DNA of 19,505 nt from Bacillota bacterium (GTDB lineage: Bacteria > Bacillota > Clostridia > Lachnospirales > Lachnospiraceae). Below the pieces are notes generated by a model, which was not told the origin of the DNA, made no database searches, and saw only the letters and a list, made by a program, of their open reading frames with translations. Positions 7,300 to 15,245 of this stretch are shown piece by piece. The position numbers and the translations under genes are program-made. How positions within the stretch are numbered: position 1 is the first letter of the stretch; each line of letters begins with the position of its first letter. The DNA lies in assembly GCA_023435645.1 (NCBI GenBank), contig JAEYRK010000111.1, forward strand, positions 1-19,505, given 5' to 3'.

Positions 7300-7382
7300 T
7301 CAGACAGTACGGATTCATTGTATTTTTGCTTGTTATTCATTGTGTGGACTTTCTTTCATAAATATTGATATAGGAAAGGCGG

Positions 7383-8348
7383 TTGGGCTTGGATACGGAA
7401 AGAAGGAGCTTCTGGGGAGAGAAGCGGTATCATTCCCTGGACTATGAATTGAAGAGGATTTATGGCAGCAAGCTCTACAAGCTGTCTTTGAATGGCGGAA
7501 TGAGCTGTCCGAACCGGGATGGCACCCTGGATACCAGAGGCTGTATCTTCTGTAGCGAGGGCGGCTCCGGAGATTTTGCCGTCTCCCCTAGAGAGTCCAT
7601 CACCCGGCAGCTGGAGGAAGCGAAGCTCTATGTCCTAAAGAAGCTGCCCGGTAAAACTGATCTAAAATTTATCGCATATTTTCAGGCATATACAAATACC
7701 TATGCTCCGGTTAGCTATCTCAGCCAGCTTTTCCACGAGGCAATAAAGCAGCCAGAGATCGCCATCCTATCCATCGCAACCAGACCGGATTGTCTTGGGC
7801 CGGAGGTTCTTACTCTCCTGGTAGAGCTTAACCGGATCAAACCGGTCTGGATTGAGCTGGGCTTGCAGACCATTCATGAAGCAACAGCAGAATTTATCCG
7901 CAGAGGCTTTCCCCTAACTGTGTTTGAGGAGGCGGTAGATAAGCTCCATGAGCTGGGCATTGCCACAATTGTCCATACGATTCTGGGCTTGCCAAAGGAA
8001 TCAAAACATGATATGTTAAAAACCATGGAATATATAGGCAAACTACCAATACAGGGAGTCAAGCTTCAGCTGCTCCATGTTTTACGGGGAACGGACCTGG
8101 GTATGCTTTATGAAGAAGGTTCCTATACAGATCTCCTATCCCTGGAGGAATATACTGACCTGGTAATCTCCTGTCTTGAGCTCCTTCCTAAGGAGCTGGT
8201 GATACATCGCATTACCGGTGACGGACCCAAAAAGCTTCTACTGGCTCCCCTCTGGAGTGCTGACAAGAAAAAGGTTCTGAACCAAATCCAAAGCCAGCTG
8301 AAGCAGCGAGATACCTGGCAGGGCAAGCTATGTCAGTTAGCTGATTAG
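7383..8348 (+). CDS. Radical SAM protein, YhcC-like (TIGR01212 family)
   Basis: 321 residues. The cluster-binding cysteines are C42, C54 and C57 in MSCPNRDGTLDTRGCIFC, the CX11CX2C arrangement of the YhcC/Elp3-like radical SAM group. GGSGDFA follows, and the TIM-barrel core includes ATRPDCLG, WIELGLQT and a ThrIle-rich VHTILGLPKES segment. The family is named from conserved sequence; its substrate is not established as far as I know. It probably starts at TTG 7383, behind AGGAAAGG (7372-7379); a second in-frame TTG at 7389 would have more usual spacing. It is 102 bases after the malic enzyme gene and 73 bases before the DUF4364 gene on the same strand. I see no strong promoter, so it may be read from upstream. 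Confidence 0.92.
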   Translation: MGLDTERRSFWGEKRYHSLDYELKRIYGSKLYKLSLNGGMSCPNRDGTLDTRGCIFCSEGGSGDFAVSPRESITRQLEEAKLYVLKKLPGKTDLKFIAYFQAYTNTYAPVSYLSQLFHEAIKQPEIAILSIATRPDCLGPEVLTLLVELNRIKPVWIELGLQTIHEATAEFIRRGFPLTVFEEAVDKLHELGIATIVHTILGLPKESKHDMLKTMEYIGKLPIQGVKLQLLHVLRGTDLGMLYEEGSYTDLLSLEEYTDLVISCLELLPKELVIHRITGDGPKKLLLAPLWSADKKKVLNQIQSQLKQRDTWQGKLCQLAD

Positions 8349-8364
8349 TCCATGATAAATAGAG

Positions 8365-8391
8365 CACCTTACATGTTTACATGACAAGGTG
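8365..8391 (+). promoter_or_regulatory. Leader hairpin upstream of the DUF4364 gene
   Basis: CACCTT-a-CATG, loop TTTA, and CATG-ac-AAGGTG form a stem of 6 plus 4 pairs with a small internal loop. No T-run follows. The left arm GCACCT can alternatively pair with AGGTGC in the ribosome binding site of the next gene (8412-8417), so two exclusive folds are possible. Confidence 0.4.
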
Positions 8392-8421
8392 GTATGAGAA
8401 TGAACAAAAGGAGGTGCCCCA

Positions 8422-8940
8422 TTGCAGTCTGATACCTTTATGTTATATAAGCTGATGATTCTTTATATTCTAAGCCGTGTGAACTTTCCATTGACCAATG
8501 CACAGCTAACCGCCTTCATACTGGAGAAGGAGTACACGAATTATTTCAATATTCAGCGGGCCATCTCTGAACTCATAGATGACGCTTTTATCTCAGCAAA
8601 GACCATCCGCAACAGCTCCCTGTATCGGATTACAGAAACCGGAGCTGAGACCCTGCTCTTTTTTGACAATATGATATCCTCCGGTATCAAAGAGGATATT
8701 GAGGTATATCTGGCAGAGAATAAATATGAGCTACAGGAGGAGGTATCTACCTCAGCTGATTTCTATCAGGTCAAGAAGGGTGAGTTTGTCGCCCATCTTA
8801 AAGTAACAGAACGGGACATTCCCATCATAGATCTGACGCTTGCCGTTACAACGGAAGAAGAAGCTGCAAAGCTGTGCCGCAACTGGAGGGAGAAAAGCTC
8901 AGAGGTATATTCCTATTTGATGTCCTCCTTATTGGACTAA
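8422..8940 (+). CDS. DUF4364 family winged-helix protein
   Basis: 172 residues starting at TTG, chosen because AAAGGAGGTG (8407-8416) is nearly a perfect Shine-Dalgarno at the right distance. The next in-frame ATG (8440) is too far from it. MLYKLMILYILSRVNFPLTNAQLTAFIL and the segment to about residue 80 (ISELIDDAFISAKTI, YRITETGAETL) look like a winged helix-turn-helix. The rest is an alpha/beta domain with VKKGEFVAHLKVTERDIPIIDLTLAV. This matches DUF4364, a family seen mainly in clostridia. DNA binding is likely, but the target and role are unknown. It lies at the end of the plus-strand group and is closed by a convergent terminator at 8948-8993. Confidence 0.88.
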   Translation: MQSDTFMLYKLMILYILSRVNFPLTNAQLTAFILEKEYTNYFNIQRAISELIDDAFISAKTIRNSSLYRITETGAETLLFFDNMISSGIKEDIEVYLAENKYELQEEVSTSADFYQVKKGEFVAHLKVTERDIPIIDLTLAVTTEEEAAKLCRNWREKSSEVYSYLMSSLLD

Positions 8941-8947
8941 ATGATTG

Positions 8948-8993
8948 AAAGGCTCCGCATATCACAGAATGATCTGTGCTATACGGAGCCTTT
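8948..8993. terminator. Convergent bidirectional terminator
   Basis: A 20-base arm (8948-8967), a 6-base loop (AATGAT) and a 20-base arm (8974-8993) match at 18 of 20 positions. The outer AAAGGCTCCG/CGGAGCCTTT is perfect and gives A-runs and T-runs on both strands. It lies between the DUF4364 gene (plus) and engB (minus), whose stops face each other, and probably serves both. Confidence 0.88.
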
Positions 8994-9002
8994 TGAATGA
9001 AC

Positions 9003-9617
9003 TCACTTCTCTGATTGTCCCGATTCCTGAGGTAAGCTACAGATCCCTTCGATGCAATCCCATATCTCTTCTCTTCCCTGCTTCGTAAGGGATGAAAATG
9101 GTATAATTTTGGTTCCCGGAACCACCTTCAGACCTTCTTTCAACATTCTGATCTGCTTCTCCGTCTGACTTCGGTTAATCTTGTCCAGCTTGGTCGCAAT
9201 GATAATCGGATGAAAGCCCTGATAGACAATCCATTCATACATATTCCGGTCATTTTCCGAGGGTTCATGACGGATATCCACCAGAAGAAAAATCATCTTC
9301 AGCTGACTGGATTTTTTCAGATAACGCTCTATCATCTTACCCCACTTTTCTTTGACAGCCAGGGCTACCTTGGCATAACCGTAACCCGGTAGATCCACAA
9401 AATAAAGCGCATCATTGATATTATAGAAATTAATCGTCTGTGTTTTACCCGGCTGCGAAGAGGTACGGGCCAAGGATTTTCTGTTCATGAGGGCATTGAT
9501 CAGGGATGATTTACCTACATTCGATTTTCCGGCAAATGCAATCTCCGGCTTATCATTCTCCGGAAGAACACTGGTAATACCGCATACAGTCTCCAGGGTA
9601 CAGCTTTTTATTATCAT
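9003..9617 (-). CDS. ysxC: Ribosome biogenesis GTP-binding protein YsxC/EngB
   Basis: 204 residues, the usual length. A TRAFAC GTPase that acts in late assembly of the 50S subunit. G1 is GKSNVGKS (30-37), the G2 region is SQPGKTQTINFY (54-65), G3 is DLPG in VDLPGYGYAKV (75-78), G4 is TKLD (142-145) and G5 is SSL (175-177). The G2 motif with GKTQTINFY is diagnostic of EngB. AGGAGGTC lies 8 bases before the ATG. It follows clpX on the same strand, as in many Firmicutes, but across a 330-base gap. Its 3' end meets the convergent terminator at 8948-8993. Confidence 0.97.
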   Translation of the reverse strand: MIIKSCTLETVCGITSVLPENDKPEIAFAGKSNVGKSSLINALMNRKSLARTSSQPGKTQTINFYNINDALYFVDLPGYGYAKVALAVKEKWGKMIERYLKKSSQLKMIFLLVDIRHEPSENDRNMYEWIVYQGFHPIIIATKLDKINRSQTEKQIRMLKEGLKVVPGTKIIPFSSLTKQGREEIWDCIEGICSLPQESGQSEK

Positions 9618-9947
9618 CTCTTATGACCTCCTAAAAGAAAAGTAATCTAATTTATTAATTCCTATGTATGGCTATGTAATACCGATAAAGGGCTCGTAAT
9701 TTCCGGGTTCAGGTAGGGGACTGTTCAATCAGTAAGGCTATGAAAGCGATATACTATAGAAGTCGGTTCTGAAACAGCATATGGACATTGGAATTATATA
9801 ATAAACCGGGGTAGAATCATCACAGTTTCTGAGAGGTTTCCTAAGGAGCTGAATGGAAAACCTTCTCCGGGAAATGATGATGCTACTCCGGCTCTCATTA
9901 ATTCATACCCAAACCCTTCATCCAGTCGAGATGCTGGCTGAAAAATT
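9618..9947. other. 330-base gap between clpX and engB with no recognisable gene
   Basis: All reading frames here are short. The longest plausible minus-strand frame is about 34 codons and lacks a ribosome binding site. An 8-bp imperfect hairpin with arms TTCAtCCAG and CTGGcTGAA lies at 9917-9942, just after the clpX stop; its T-run is on the wrong side for a minus terminator. A TATAAT-like element occurs on the minus strand near 9796-9803 without a clear -35. In several Firmicutes a lon gene occupies this position; I see no lon remnant. Confidence 0.6.
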
Positions 9948-11243
9948 CTAAGCGATTTCACCCTTACTCTTTCTGGAGGATCGTTTCGTAATCGGTTTTC
10001 TTATTACATTTTCTTCTGAAAGCTCTAGCTTTGGCTTCTCAGTTCCCAAAACCGCTTCCCTCGTAATAATGCACTTAATTGCCTTCATATCTGAAGGAAT
10101 ATAATACATGGACTCCATCATGGCGGATTCCATGATTGCACGGAGTCCTCTTGCACCAATCTTTCTCTCGAAGCTCTGTTTTGCTATCTCGGCCAGAGCC
10201 TCATTTTCAAAAATCAGCTCTACACCATCCATCTCAAACAGCTTCTTATACTGCTTTGTAATGGCATTCTTCGGCTCCGTTAGGATACGAATCAGGGCTT
10301 CCTCATCCAAGGTATCCAGTGCTACACAGACCGGCACTCTGCCTACGAATTCAGGTATCAATCCAAACTTAATCAAGTCCTGGGGCATTACCTGACGGAA
10401 CAGCTCGCCGACATTCGATTTATTCTTCTCAATAATTTGTGCATTGAAGCCAATTGTCTTCTGCCCGATTCTGGCTTCAATGATCTTCTCCAGTCCGTCA
10501 AAAGCACCACCGCAGATAAATAGTATATTGGTTGTGTCTATCTGTATGAATTCCTGGTGGGGATGCTTTCTTCCACCCTGCGGGGGAACGGAAGCAACCG
10601 TACCCTCCAGAATCTTAAGCAGGGCCTGTTGTACTCCCTCACCGGAAACATCTCTGGTGATGGAGGTATTCTCGGATTTTCTGGTGATCTTATCTATCTC
10701 ATCGATATAGATGATCCCGTACTCAGCCCGATCAATATCAAAATCTGCTGCCTGGATGAGCTTAAGTAAAATGTTCTCCACATCCTCACCAACATATCCG
10801 GCTTCTGTTAATGCGGTAGCATCTGCAATCGCAAAAGGAACATTCAGAAGCTTCGCCAATGTCTGTGCCAGGTATGTCTTACCGGAACCGGTTGGTCCGA
10901 TCATCAGGATATTACTTTTCTGTAACTCAACATCCAGATCCTTCTCTGTCAACACCCTTTTGTAATGATTGTATACAGAGACTGCGAGAACCTTCTTTGC
11001 TTCTTCCTGGCCAATTACATGCTGATCCAGAAAGTTTTTGATCTCTATCGGCTTTAATAGATTAATGTCGGAATTTTTCGTAGTATCTCCATCAAATTCC
11101 TCCTCAATAATCTCACTGCATATCTCGATACATTCGTCACAGATATACACACCAGGCCCTGCAATTAGCTTTCTGACCTGATCCTGTGTCTTGTTACAGA
11201 AGGAACATCTCAGCTGTTTTCTGTCATCTACTTTTCCTGCCAC
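9948..11243 (-). CDS. clpX: ATP-dependent Clp protease ATP-binding subunit ClpX
   Basis: 431 residues from a GTG start preceded by GAGGTGA. ClpX is a hexameric AAA+ unfoldase that feeds substrates into ClpP. The N-terminal zinc-binding domain has C13, C16, C35 and C38 (CSFC and CDEC). Walker A is GPTGSGKT (116-123), the pore-1 loop GYVG is at 149-152, Walker B is IIYIDEID (177-184), and the RKH pore loop is near 225-227. IGF (264-266) is the loop that docks into ClpP, so this protein should pair with the ClpP encoded immediately upstream (44-base gap). Sensor and arginine-finger regions (EFVGRVP and GARGLRAIME) are present. The C-terminal tail is Lys/Arg/Ser-rich. Nothing is missing. Confidence 0.98.
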   Translation of the reverse strand: MAGKVDDRKQLRCSFCNKTQDQVRKLIAGPGVYICDECIEICSEIIEEEFDGDTTKNSDINLLKPIEIKNFLDQHVIGQEEAKKVLAVSVYNHYKRVLTEKDLDVELQKSNILMIGPTGSGKTYLAQTLAKLLNVPFAIADATALTEAGYVGEDVENILLKLIQAADFDIDRAEYGIIYIDEIDKITRKSENTSITRDVSGEGVQQALLKILEGTVASVPPQGGRKHPHQEFIQIDTTNILFICGGAFDGLEKIIEARIGQKTIGFNAQIIEKNKSNVGELFRQVMPQDLIKFGLIPEFVGRVPVCVALDTLDEEALIRILTEPKNAITKQYKKLFEMDGVELIFENEALAEIAKQSFERKIGARGLRAIMESAMMESMYYIPSDMKAIKCIITREAVLGTEKPKLELSEENVIRKPITKRSSRKSKGEIA

Positions 11244-11287
11244 TGCTTAATCACCTCATTCTCTCCGTGTGCAAAGCGAAATATACA

Positions 11288-11869
11288 TTATCTATGAGCC
11301 AAAACACCATCAATAATACCATATTCCTTCGCTTCCTCAGCCATCATATAGAAATCTCTCTCTGTATCCACTTCGATGACTTCCAGAGGCTTGCCGGTGT
11401 TTCTTGCTAATATCTCATTCAATCTTTTTCTCGTCTTAATAATGTTATCGGCAACAATCTTAATATCGGTTGCCTGACCTCTGGCTCCACCGGAGGGCTG
11501 ATGTATCATAATCTCTGAGTTCGGAAGCGCGAATCTCTTTCCCTTCGTACCGCCTGCCAGAAGGAAAGCTCCCATGCTGGCTGCCAGACCGATACAAATC
11601 GTAGAAACATCGCTCTTAATATAATTCATGGTATCAAAGATTGCCATACCTGCGGTTACAGAACCACCGGGGCTGTTAATATAGAAATTAATATCCTTAC
11701 CGGGATCCTCTGCCTCTAAAAATAACATCTGTGCAACAATTAGGCTGGCTGTAACATCAGTTACCTCTTCGCCCAAGAATATAATTCTGTCTTTTAATAA
11801 TCTGGAGTAGATATCGTAGCTTCTCTCGCCACGGCTGGTCTGCTCTATGACATAAGGCACTAAACTCAT
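11288..11869 (-). CDS. clpP: ATP-dependent Clp protease proteolytic subunit ClpP
   Basis: 193 residues, the normal size. The catalytic triad is visible: Ser98 in GLAASMGAFLL, His123 in MIHQPSGGARG and Asp172 in DTERDFYM. The substrate-binding GGS is in INSPGGSVTAG (65-74). It forms tetradecameric barrels that degrade proteins threaded in by ClpX or other Clp ATPases. AGGAGGA lies at good spacing before the ATG. It follows tig by 66 bases and precedes clpX by 44. I found no promoter in the short gaps, so tig-clpP-clpX is probably one transcript. No convincing CtsR operator is present. Confidence 0.99.
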   Translation of the reverse strand: MSLVPYVIEQTSRGERSYDIYSRLLKDRIIFLGEEVTDVTASLIVAQMLFLEAEDPGKDINFYINSPGGSVTAGMAIFDTMNYIKSDVSTICIGLAASMGAFLLAGGTKGKRFALPNSEIMIHQPSGGARGQATDIKIVADNIIKTRKRLNEILARNTGKPLEVIEVDTERDFYMMAEEAKEYGIIDGVLAHR

Positions 11870-11935
11870 CTTCTAATCCTCCTCTTCTTATCTGTGTCGA
11901 AAGCCGAAACTATTATTGCTTCCGTATGATTCCTA

Positions 11936-13222
11936 TTACACTTCCTTTGTAGCTGCAACCACCAGATCTACTGCCTTCTGCACTGAGATGTCCGCTTTGA
12001 TCTGCTCTTTCTCCTTATCGCCGATCAGCTCCTTCAGCTTATCAGCCTCCATCTGGTAGGCGCTTGCCATATCAGCTAATTCCTTCTCTAATTCTTCTTC
12101 GGAAACCTCAATGTTCTCTGCCTTAGCTATTGCTTCCAGTACCAGTCTGCTCTGTATTCTCTTTACTGCCTGCGGTCTTAAGCTCTCAAAGAATTTCTTA
12201 GCATCCATGCCGGTATACTGGAAATACTGCTCGATGGATAATCCCTGATACTTCATTCTCTGTGCGAAATCCTCAGCGATCTGGTTCGCCTGTGCTGTAA
12301 TCATTGGTTCAGGAATCTCCATCGTTGCATTTTCAATAATCTTGTCAACTACTTCATTTTCCTTCGCTGTCTTTAATTCCTTCTCTTTAGCTTCCTTTAT
12401 TGTAGCCTTGATATTTTCCTTATATTCATCCAGCGTATCAAATTCTGAAACATCCTGAGCAAACTCATCATCCAGTGCAGGAAGCTCCTTTACCTTGATT
12501 TCTTTCACCTTAACCTTGAACAGTGCAGGTTTTCCGGCAAGCTCCTTCGCCTGATACTCCTCAGGGAAGATCACATTAACCTCCACATCATCACCGGTGT
12601 TTTTACCGATTAACTGCTCCTCGAAATTATCTATGAAGGAATGGGAACCGATTGTCAGGGAATAATCCTCTCCCTTGCCTCCTTCAAAGGCTATGCCATC
12701 AACAAAGCCTTCGAAGTCAATTACTGCGATATCACCGGACTCTACTGCCCTGTCATCTACGGTAATCATTCTGGAATTCTGCTCCAGCTCACGGTTAATC
12801 CGTTCCATAACCTCATCCTCGGTCACAGCCGCTTCCTTCTTCTCAACCTCAATACCCTTATAGGTACCTAAGGTTACTTCCGGCTTTAAGGCTACTTCTG
12901 CCGTAAAGATGAAGGGCTTTCCCTTCTCTACCTGAACGATATCAATATCAGGTCTGGAAACGATCTCTAATCCACTTTCATTTGCCGCCTTCTCATATGC
13001 GTCGGGGATGATTTCATTGGCAGCATCCTCATAAAAGATGCTAGGTCCATACATCTTCTCGATAATTGCTCTTGGAGCCTTACCCTTACGAAAGCCCTGG
13101 ATATTGATCTTGTTCCTATTTTTCAGATAGGATTTTTCCAGTGCACTCTCAAACTCCTCAACGGAAGCCTCTATTGTAAGCTTTGCCATGTTCTTCTCTA
13201 ATTTTTCAACCTGTAAACTCAT
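11936..13222 (-). CDS. tig: Trigger factor (ribosome-associated chaperone and prolyl isomerase)
   Basis: 428 residues, the usual length. The N-terminal ribosome-binding domain carries the signature GFRKGKAP (43-50), which docks on protein L23 at the exit tunnel. An FKBP-like peptidyl-prolyl isomerase domain lies at about 165-246 (DIAVIDFEGFVDG, LAGKPALFKVKVKEI). The helical C-terminal chaperone domain follows, rich in Glu, Lys and Ala. AGGAGG precedes the ATG at good spacing. It heads the tig-clpP-clpX-engB group and has its own promoter (13371-13399) with a leader of about 140 bases containing a perfect hairpin. Folding and proteolysis functions are thus encoded together. Confidence 0.98.
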   Translation of the reverse strand: MSLQVEKLEKNMAKLTIEASVEEFESALEKSYLKNRNKINIQGFRKGKAPRAIIEKMYGPSIFYEDAANEIIPDAYEKAANESGLEIVSRPDIDIVQVEKGKPFIFTAEVALKPEVTLGTYKGIEVEKKEAAVTEDEVMERINRELEQNSRMITVDDRAVESGDIAVIDFEGFVDGIAFEGGKGEDYSLTIGSHSFIDNFEEQLIGKNTGDDVEVNVIFPEEYQAKELAGKPALFKVKVKEIKVKELPALDDEFAQDVSEFDTLDEYKENIKATIKEAKEKELKTAKENEVVDKIIENATMEIPEPMITAQANQIAEDFAQRMKYQGLSIEQYFQYTGMDAKKFFESLRPQAVKRIQSRLVLEAIAKAENIEVSEEELEKELADMASAYQMEADKLKELIGDKEKEQIKADISVQKAVDLVVAATKEV

Positions 13223-13343
13223 TTTTTATTTCCTCCTTGTTTTATGTACCTCAGTTGTTTTACCGGCGTTCCCTTATAAGACTAAGAAGCAATATTCTCC
13301 TAACAAATTTCCGAAGGTTTTGGTAATAGCCCGCGATATCCTG

Positions 13344-13360
13344 TGTCTGTATGACAGACA
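13344..13360 (-). promoter_or_regulatory. Perfect hairpin at the start of the tig leader
   Basis: TGTCTGT, loop ATG, and ACAGACA form a perfect 7-bp stem. It starts about 10 bases downstream of the -10 element, so it sits at the 5' end of the transcript. It could stabilise the mRNA or be an operator. It does not match the CtsR heptamer pair. Confidence 0.5.
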
Positions 13361-13370
13361 TTTTGACATT

Positions 13371-13399
13371 AGTATATTATAACATACGTTCTTTGTAAA
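13371..13399 (-). promoter_or_regulatory. Sigma-A type promoter of tig
   Basis: On the minus strand TTTACA (13399-13394), a 17-base spacer and TATACT (13376-13371). The leader to the tig ATG is about 140 bases. A TATAAT at 13377-13382 has no suitable -35. Confidence 0.75.
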
Positions 13400-13413
13400 T
13401 ACTATAGTTTCTT

Positions 13414-13449
13414 ATTTCGGTGTTAAGGCCCTCTGATTTCAGTGTTAAG
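13414..13449. repeat. Two 14-base direct repeats at 22-base spacing upstream of tig
   Basis: ATTTCGGTGTTAAG (13414-13427) and ATTTCAGTGTTAAG (13436-13449) differ at one base. They lie between the glmM stop and the tig -35. A spacing of two helical turns would suit an activator or repressor dimer, but no regulator is indicated. Confidence 0.6.
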
Positions 13450-13455
13450 TATAGG

Positions 13456-14802
13456 CTACTCTGTCACATGACCCCGGTCCTTCAAGACCTGAATAATGCT
13501 GCTAACGCATTCCTCACAGAGTTCGGTGCTGGTCGCCTCAGCCATAACGCGAATTACAGGCTCAGTTCCGCTTTCACGGACCAATATTCTGCCCTCCTGC
13601 CCCAGGTTCTGCTCCATCCGGCTGATAACATCAACAACTGCAGCATCCTCTCTGGCAGATTTTTTATTCTTAACCATAACATTCCTCATCAGCTGGGGGA
13701 AGATAGTAACCTCCTTATGAAGCTCCGATAGCTTAGCTTTACTCTCCAGCATGACCTCCATAAGCTTTAAGGAAGTAAGTATCCCATCTCCGGTCGTTGC
13801 ATTCTTACTGAATATAATATGCCCGGATTGCTCACCACCGATGGCATGGCCGTTTGCAAGCATATTCTCTGAGACATATTTGTCACCTACTGCAGTCTTC
13901 TCATAGCGGATTCCCTTACGATCCAGCGCCTGATACAACCCCAGGTTTGACATGATTGTGGTGACGATTGTATTGTTGGTCAGATCTCCGCGCTCCTTCA
14001 TATAGACTCCGCATAGGTACATAATCAGATCTCCATCAATAATATTACCCAAATCATCGACCGCCAAACATCGATCTGCATCTCCATCATAGGCAAAGCC
14101 TGCATCCAAATTATTTTCCAATACAAATTTACGTAGGGCTCCCATATGAGTGGAGCCACAGTCCAGGTTAATATTTAAACCGTTCGGCTCGCTGTTGATC
14201 ACATAGGTTTTTGCTCCCAGTGCATCAAATACTCCCTTGGCCACCGTTGTAGCGGATCCATTGGCCAGATCGAGACCGATTCTCATATCCTTAAAGGATC
14301 TGGTTGCTAGGGATATCAGATATCCAATATAACGATTCCTGCCGATTGCATAATCTACTGTTCTTCCGATATCCTCCCTGTTAGCCAGCGGAAGGTTATC
14401 CTCCTTACGATCTATGTATTCTTCTATTAGGGTTTCTACTTCTGCTTCCAGCTTATAACCGTTTCCGTTGATTATCTTAATTCCATTGTCATAGAATGGG
14501 TTATGACTCGCTGATATCATAATTCCACAGTCAAAACCCTCTGTTCTGACAACATGGGATATACTGGGCGTCGGAGTTACATGAAGGAGATAAGCATCTG
14601 CTCCGCTCGCTGTCAGTCCTGCCACCAGGGAGTATTCAAACATATAACTGGATCTTCTGGTATCCTTACCAATCACAATTTTTGCTTTATGGTCCTTCCC
14701 ATAATAATACCCTAAAAATCTTCCCACCTTATAAGCATGCGTAACTGTAAGATCTACATTGGCTTCCCCACGAAAACCATCCGTGCCAAAATATTTACCC
14801 AT
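13456..14802 (-). CDS. glmM: Phosphoglucosamine mutase GlmM
   Basis: 448 residues from the ATG at 14802. The frame extends to 14856, but the family starts at MGKYFGTDGFRGEAN and GGAAAGGA lies about 8 bases before 14802. GlmM converts glucosamine-6-phosphate to glucosamine-1-phosphate, feeding UDP-GlcNAc and peptidoglycan. The phosphoserine is S99 in MISASHNPFYDNGIK. The magnesium loop DGDADR is at 239-244 with Asp 239, 241 and 243. The sugar-binding GGEQSGHII and the C-terminal phosphate-binding RESGTEPVIRVM are present. It follows the spore protein gene but is separated from it by a strong terminator, so it needs its own promoter. I could not place that promoter with confidence. No terminator is evident before tig. 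Confidence 0.98.
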   Translation of the reverse strand: MGKYFGTDGFRGEANVDLTVTHAYKVGRFLGYYYGKDHKAKIVIGKDTRRSSYMFEYSLVAGLTASGADAYLLHVTPTPSISHVVRTEGFDCGIMISASHNPFYDNGIKIINGNGYKLEAEVETLIEEYIDRKEDNLPLANREDIGRTVDYAIGRNRYIGYLISLATRSFKDMRIGLDLANGSATTVAKGVFDALGAKTYVINSEPNGLNINLDCGSTHMGALRKFVLENNLDAGFAYDGDADRCLAVDDLGNIIDGDLIMYLCGVYMKERGDLTNNTIVTTIMSNLGLYQALDRKGIRYEKTAVGDKYVSENMLANGHAIGGEQSGHIIFSKNATTGDGILTSLKLMEVMLESKAKLSELHKEVTIFPQLMRNVMVKNKKSAREDAAVVDVISRMEQNLGQEGRILVRESGTEPVIRVMAEATSTELCEECVSSIIQVLKDRGHVTE

Positions 14803-14960
14803 ATACATATTCCTTTCCAACCTATGATTAAGTATCCGGTCAATGGATATCCTCAAAACATTTACTATTAATATATGCTGCCACTTCCAACTAAATCCGG
14901 TTTCAATATTTTTGTTCTACTCATTTTAACATATTGTCGAAATATTTGGTATTAGAAATT

Positions 14961-14997
14961 TAAAAAACATCACCGGAAATACCCGGTGATGCTTTTT
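14961..14997 (-). terminator. Intrinsic terminator after the spore protein gene
   Basis: CATCACCGG (14968-14976), a 6-base loop and CCGGTGATG (14983-14991) form a perfect 9-bp stem. On the minus strand TTTTTTA follows directly. The plus strand has GCTTTTTG, so it may work in both directions. Confidence 0.92.
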
Positions 14998-14998
14998 G

Positions 14999-15015
14999 AT
15001 CAGCGTAGCGCTGAT
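14999..15015. other. Second perfect hairpin next to the spore-protein terminator
   Basis: ATCAGCG, loop TAG, and CGCTGAT form a 7-bp stem between the stop codon (15030) and the terminator at 14961-14997. Tandem hairpins of this kind can protect a 3' end; no function is shown. Confidence 0.55.
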
Positions 15016-15029
15016 TCCTTATTCAATGA

Positions 15030-15245
15030 TTACTTTCCTGAACCTGACATGGACTGTTCCTGGCTTCTGATCATACGTTTTACCATTTCTCCACCTACGG
15101 AACCGTTCTGTTTGCTGGTTAAGTCACCATTGTAACCCTGCTTTAACGGAACACCAAGTTCGTTAGCAACCTCCATTTTAAAACGATTAAGAGCTTCTCT
15201 TGCCTGAGGAACCTCAGTTCTGTTGGATCCACTGTTATTTGCCAT
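15030..15245 (-). CDS. Alpha/beta-type small acid-soluble spore protein (SASP)
   Basis: 71 residues: MANNSGSNRTEVPQAREALNRF then KMEVANELGVPL and the conserved C-terminal GYNGDLTSKQNGSVGGEMVKRMI. SASPs coat and protect DNA in dormant spores and are degraded by the protease GPR at germination. The expected GPR site is in MEVANEL, after the Glu. GGAGGTGAG precedes the ATG. It is a single-gene unit with its own terminator. The forespore sigma factor sigma-G normally drives such genes; I could not identify a clear sigma-G promoter, though a CATATT at the -10 position near 15331-15336 on the minus strand is a weak candidate. The gene shows that the organism sporulates, or descends from spore formers. 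Confidence 0.96.
   Translation of the reverse strand: MANNSGSNRTEVPQAREALNRFKMEVANELGVPLKQGYNGDLTSKQNGSVGGEMVKRMIRSQEQSMSGSGK

Noticed and set aside
9618..9947. Remnant of lon between clpX and engB
   Set aside because: No frame on either strand gives a Lon-like segment, so a degraded gene cannot be supported.
13360..13385. Possible CtsR operator upstream of tig
   Set aside because: Only one TGTCAAA-like heptamer is seen; the required second heptamer at the right phase is missing.
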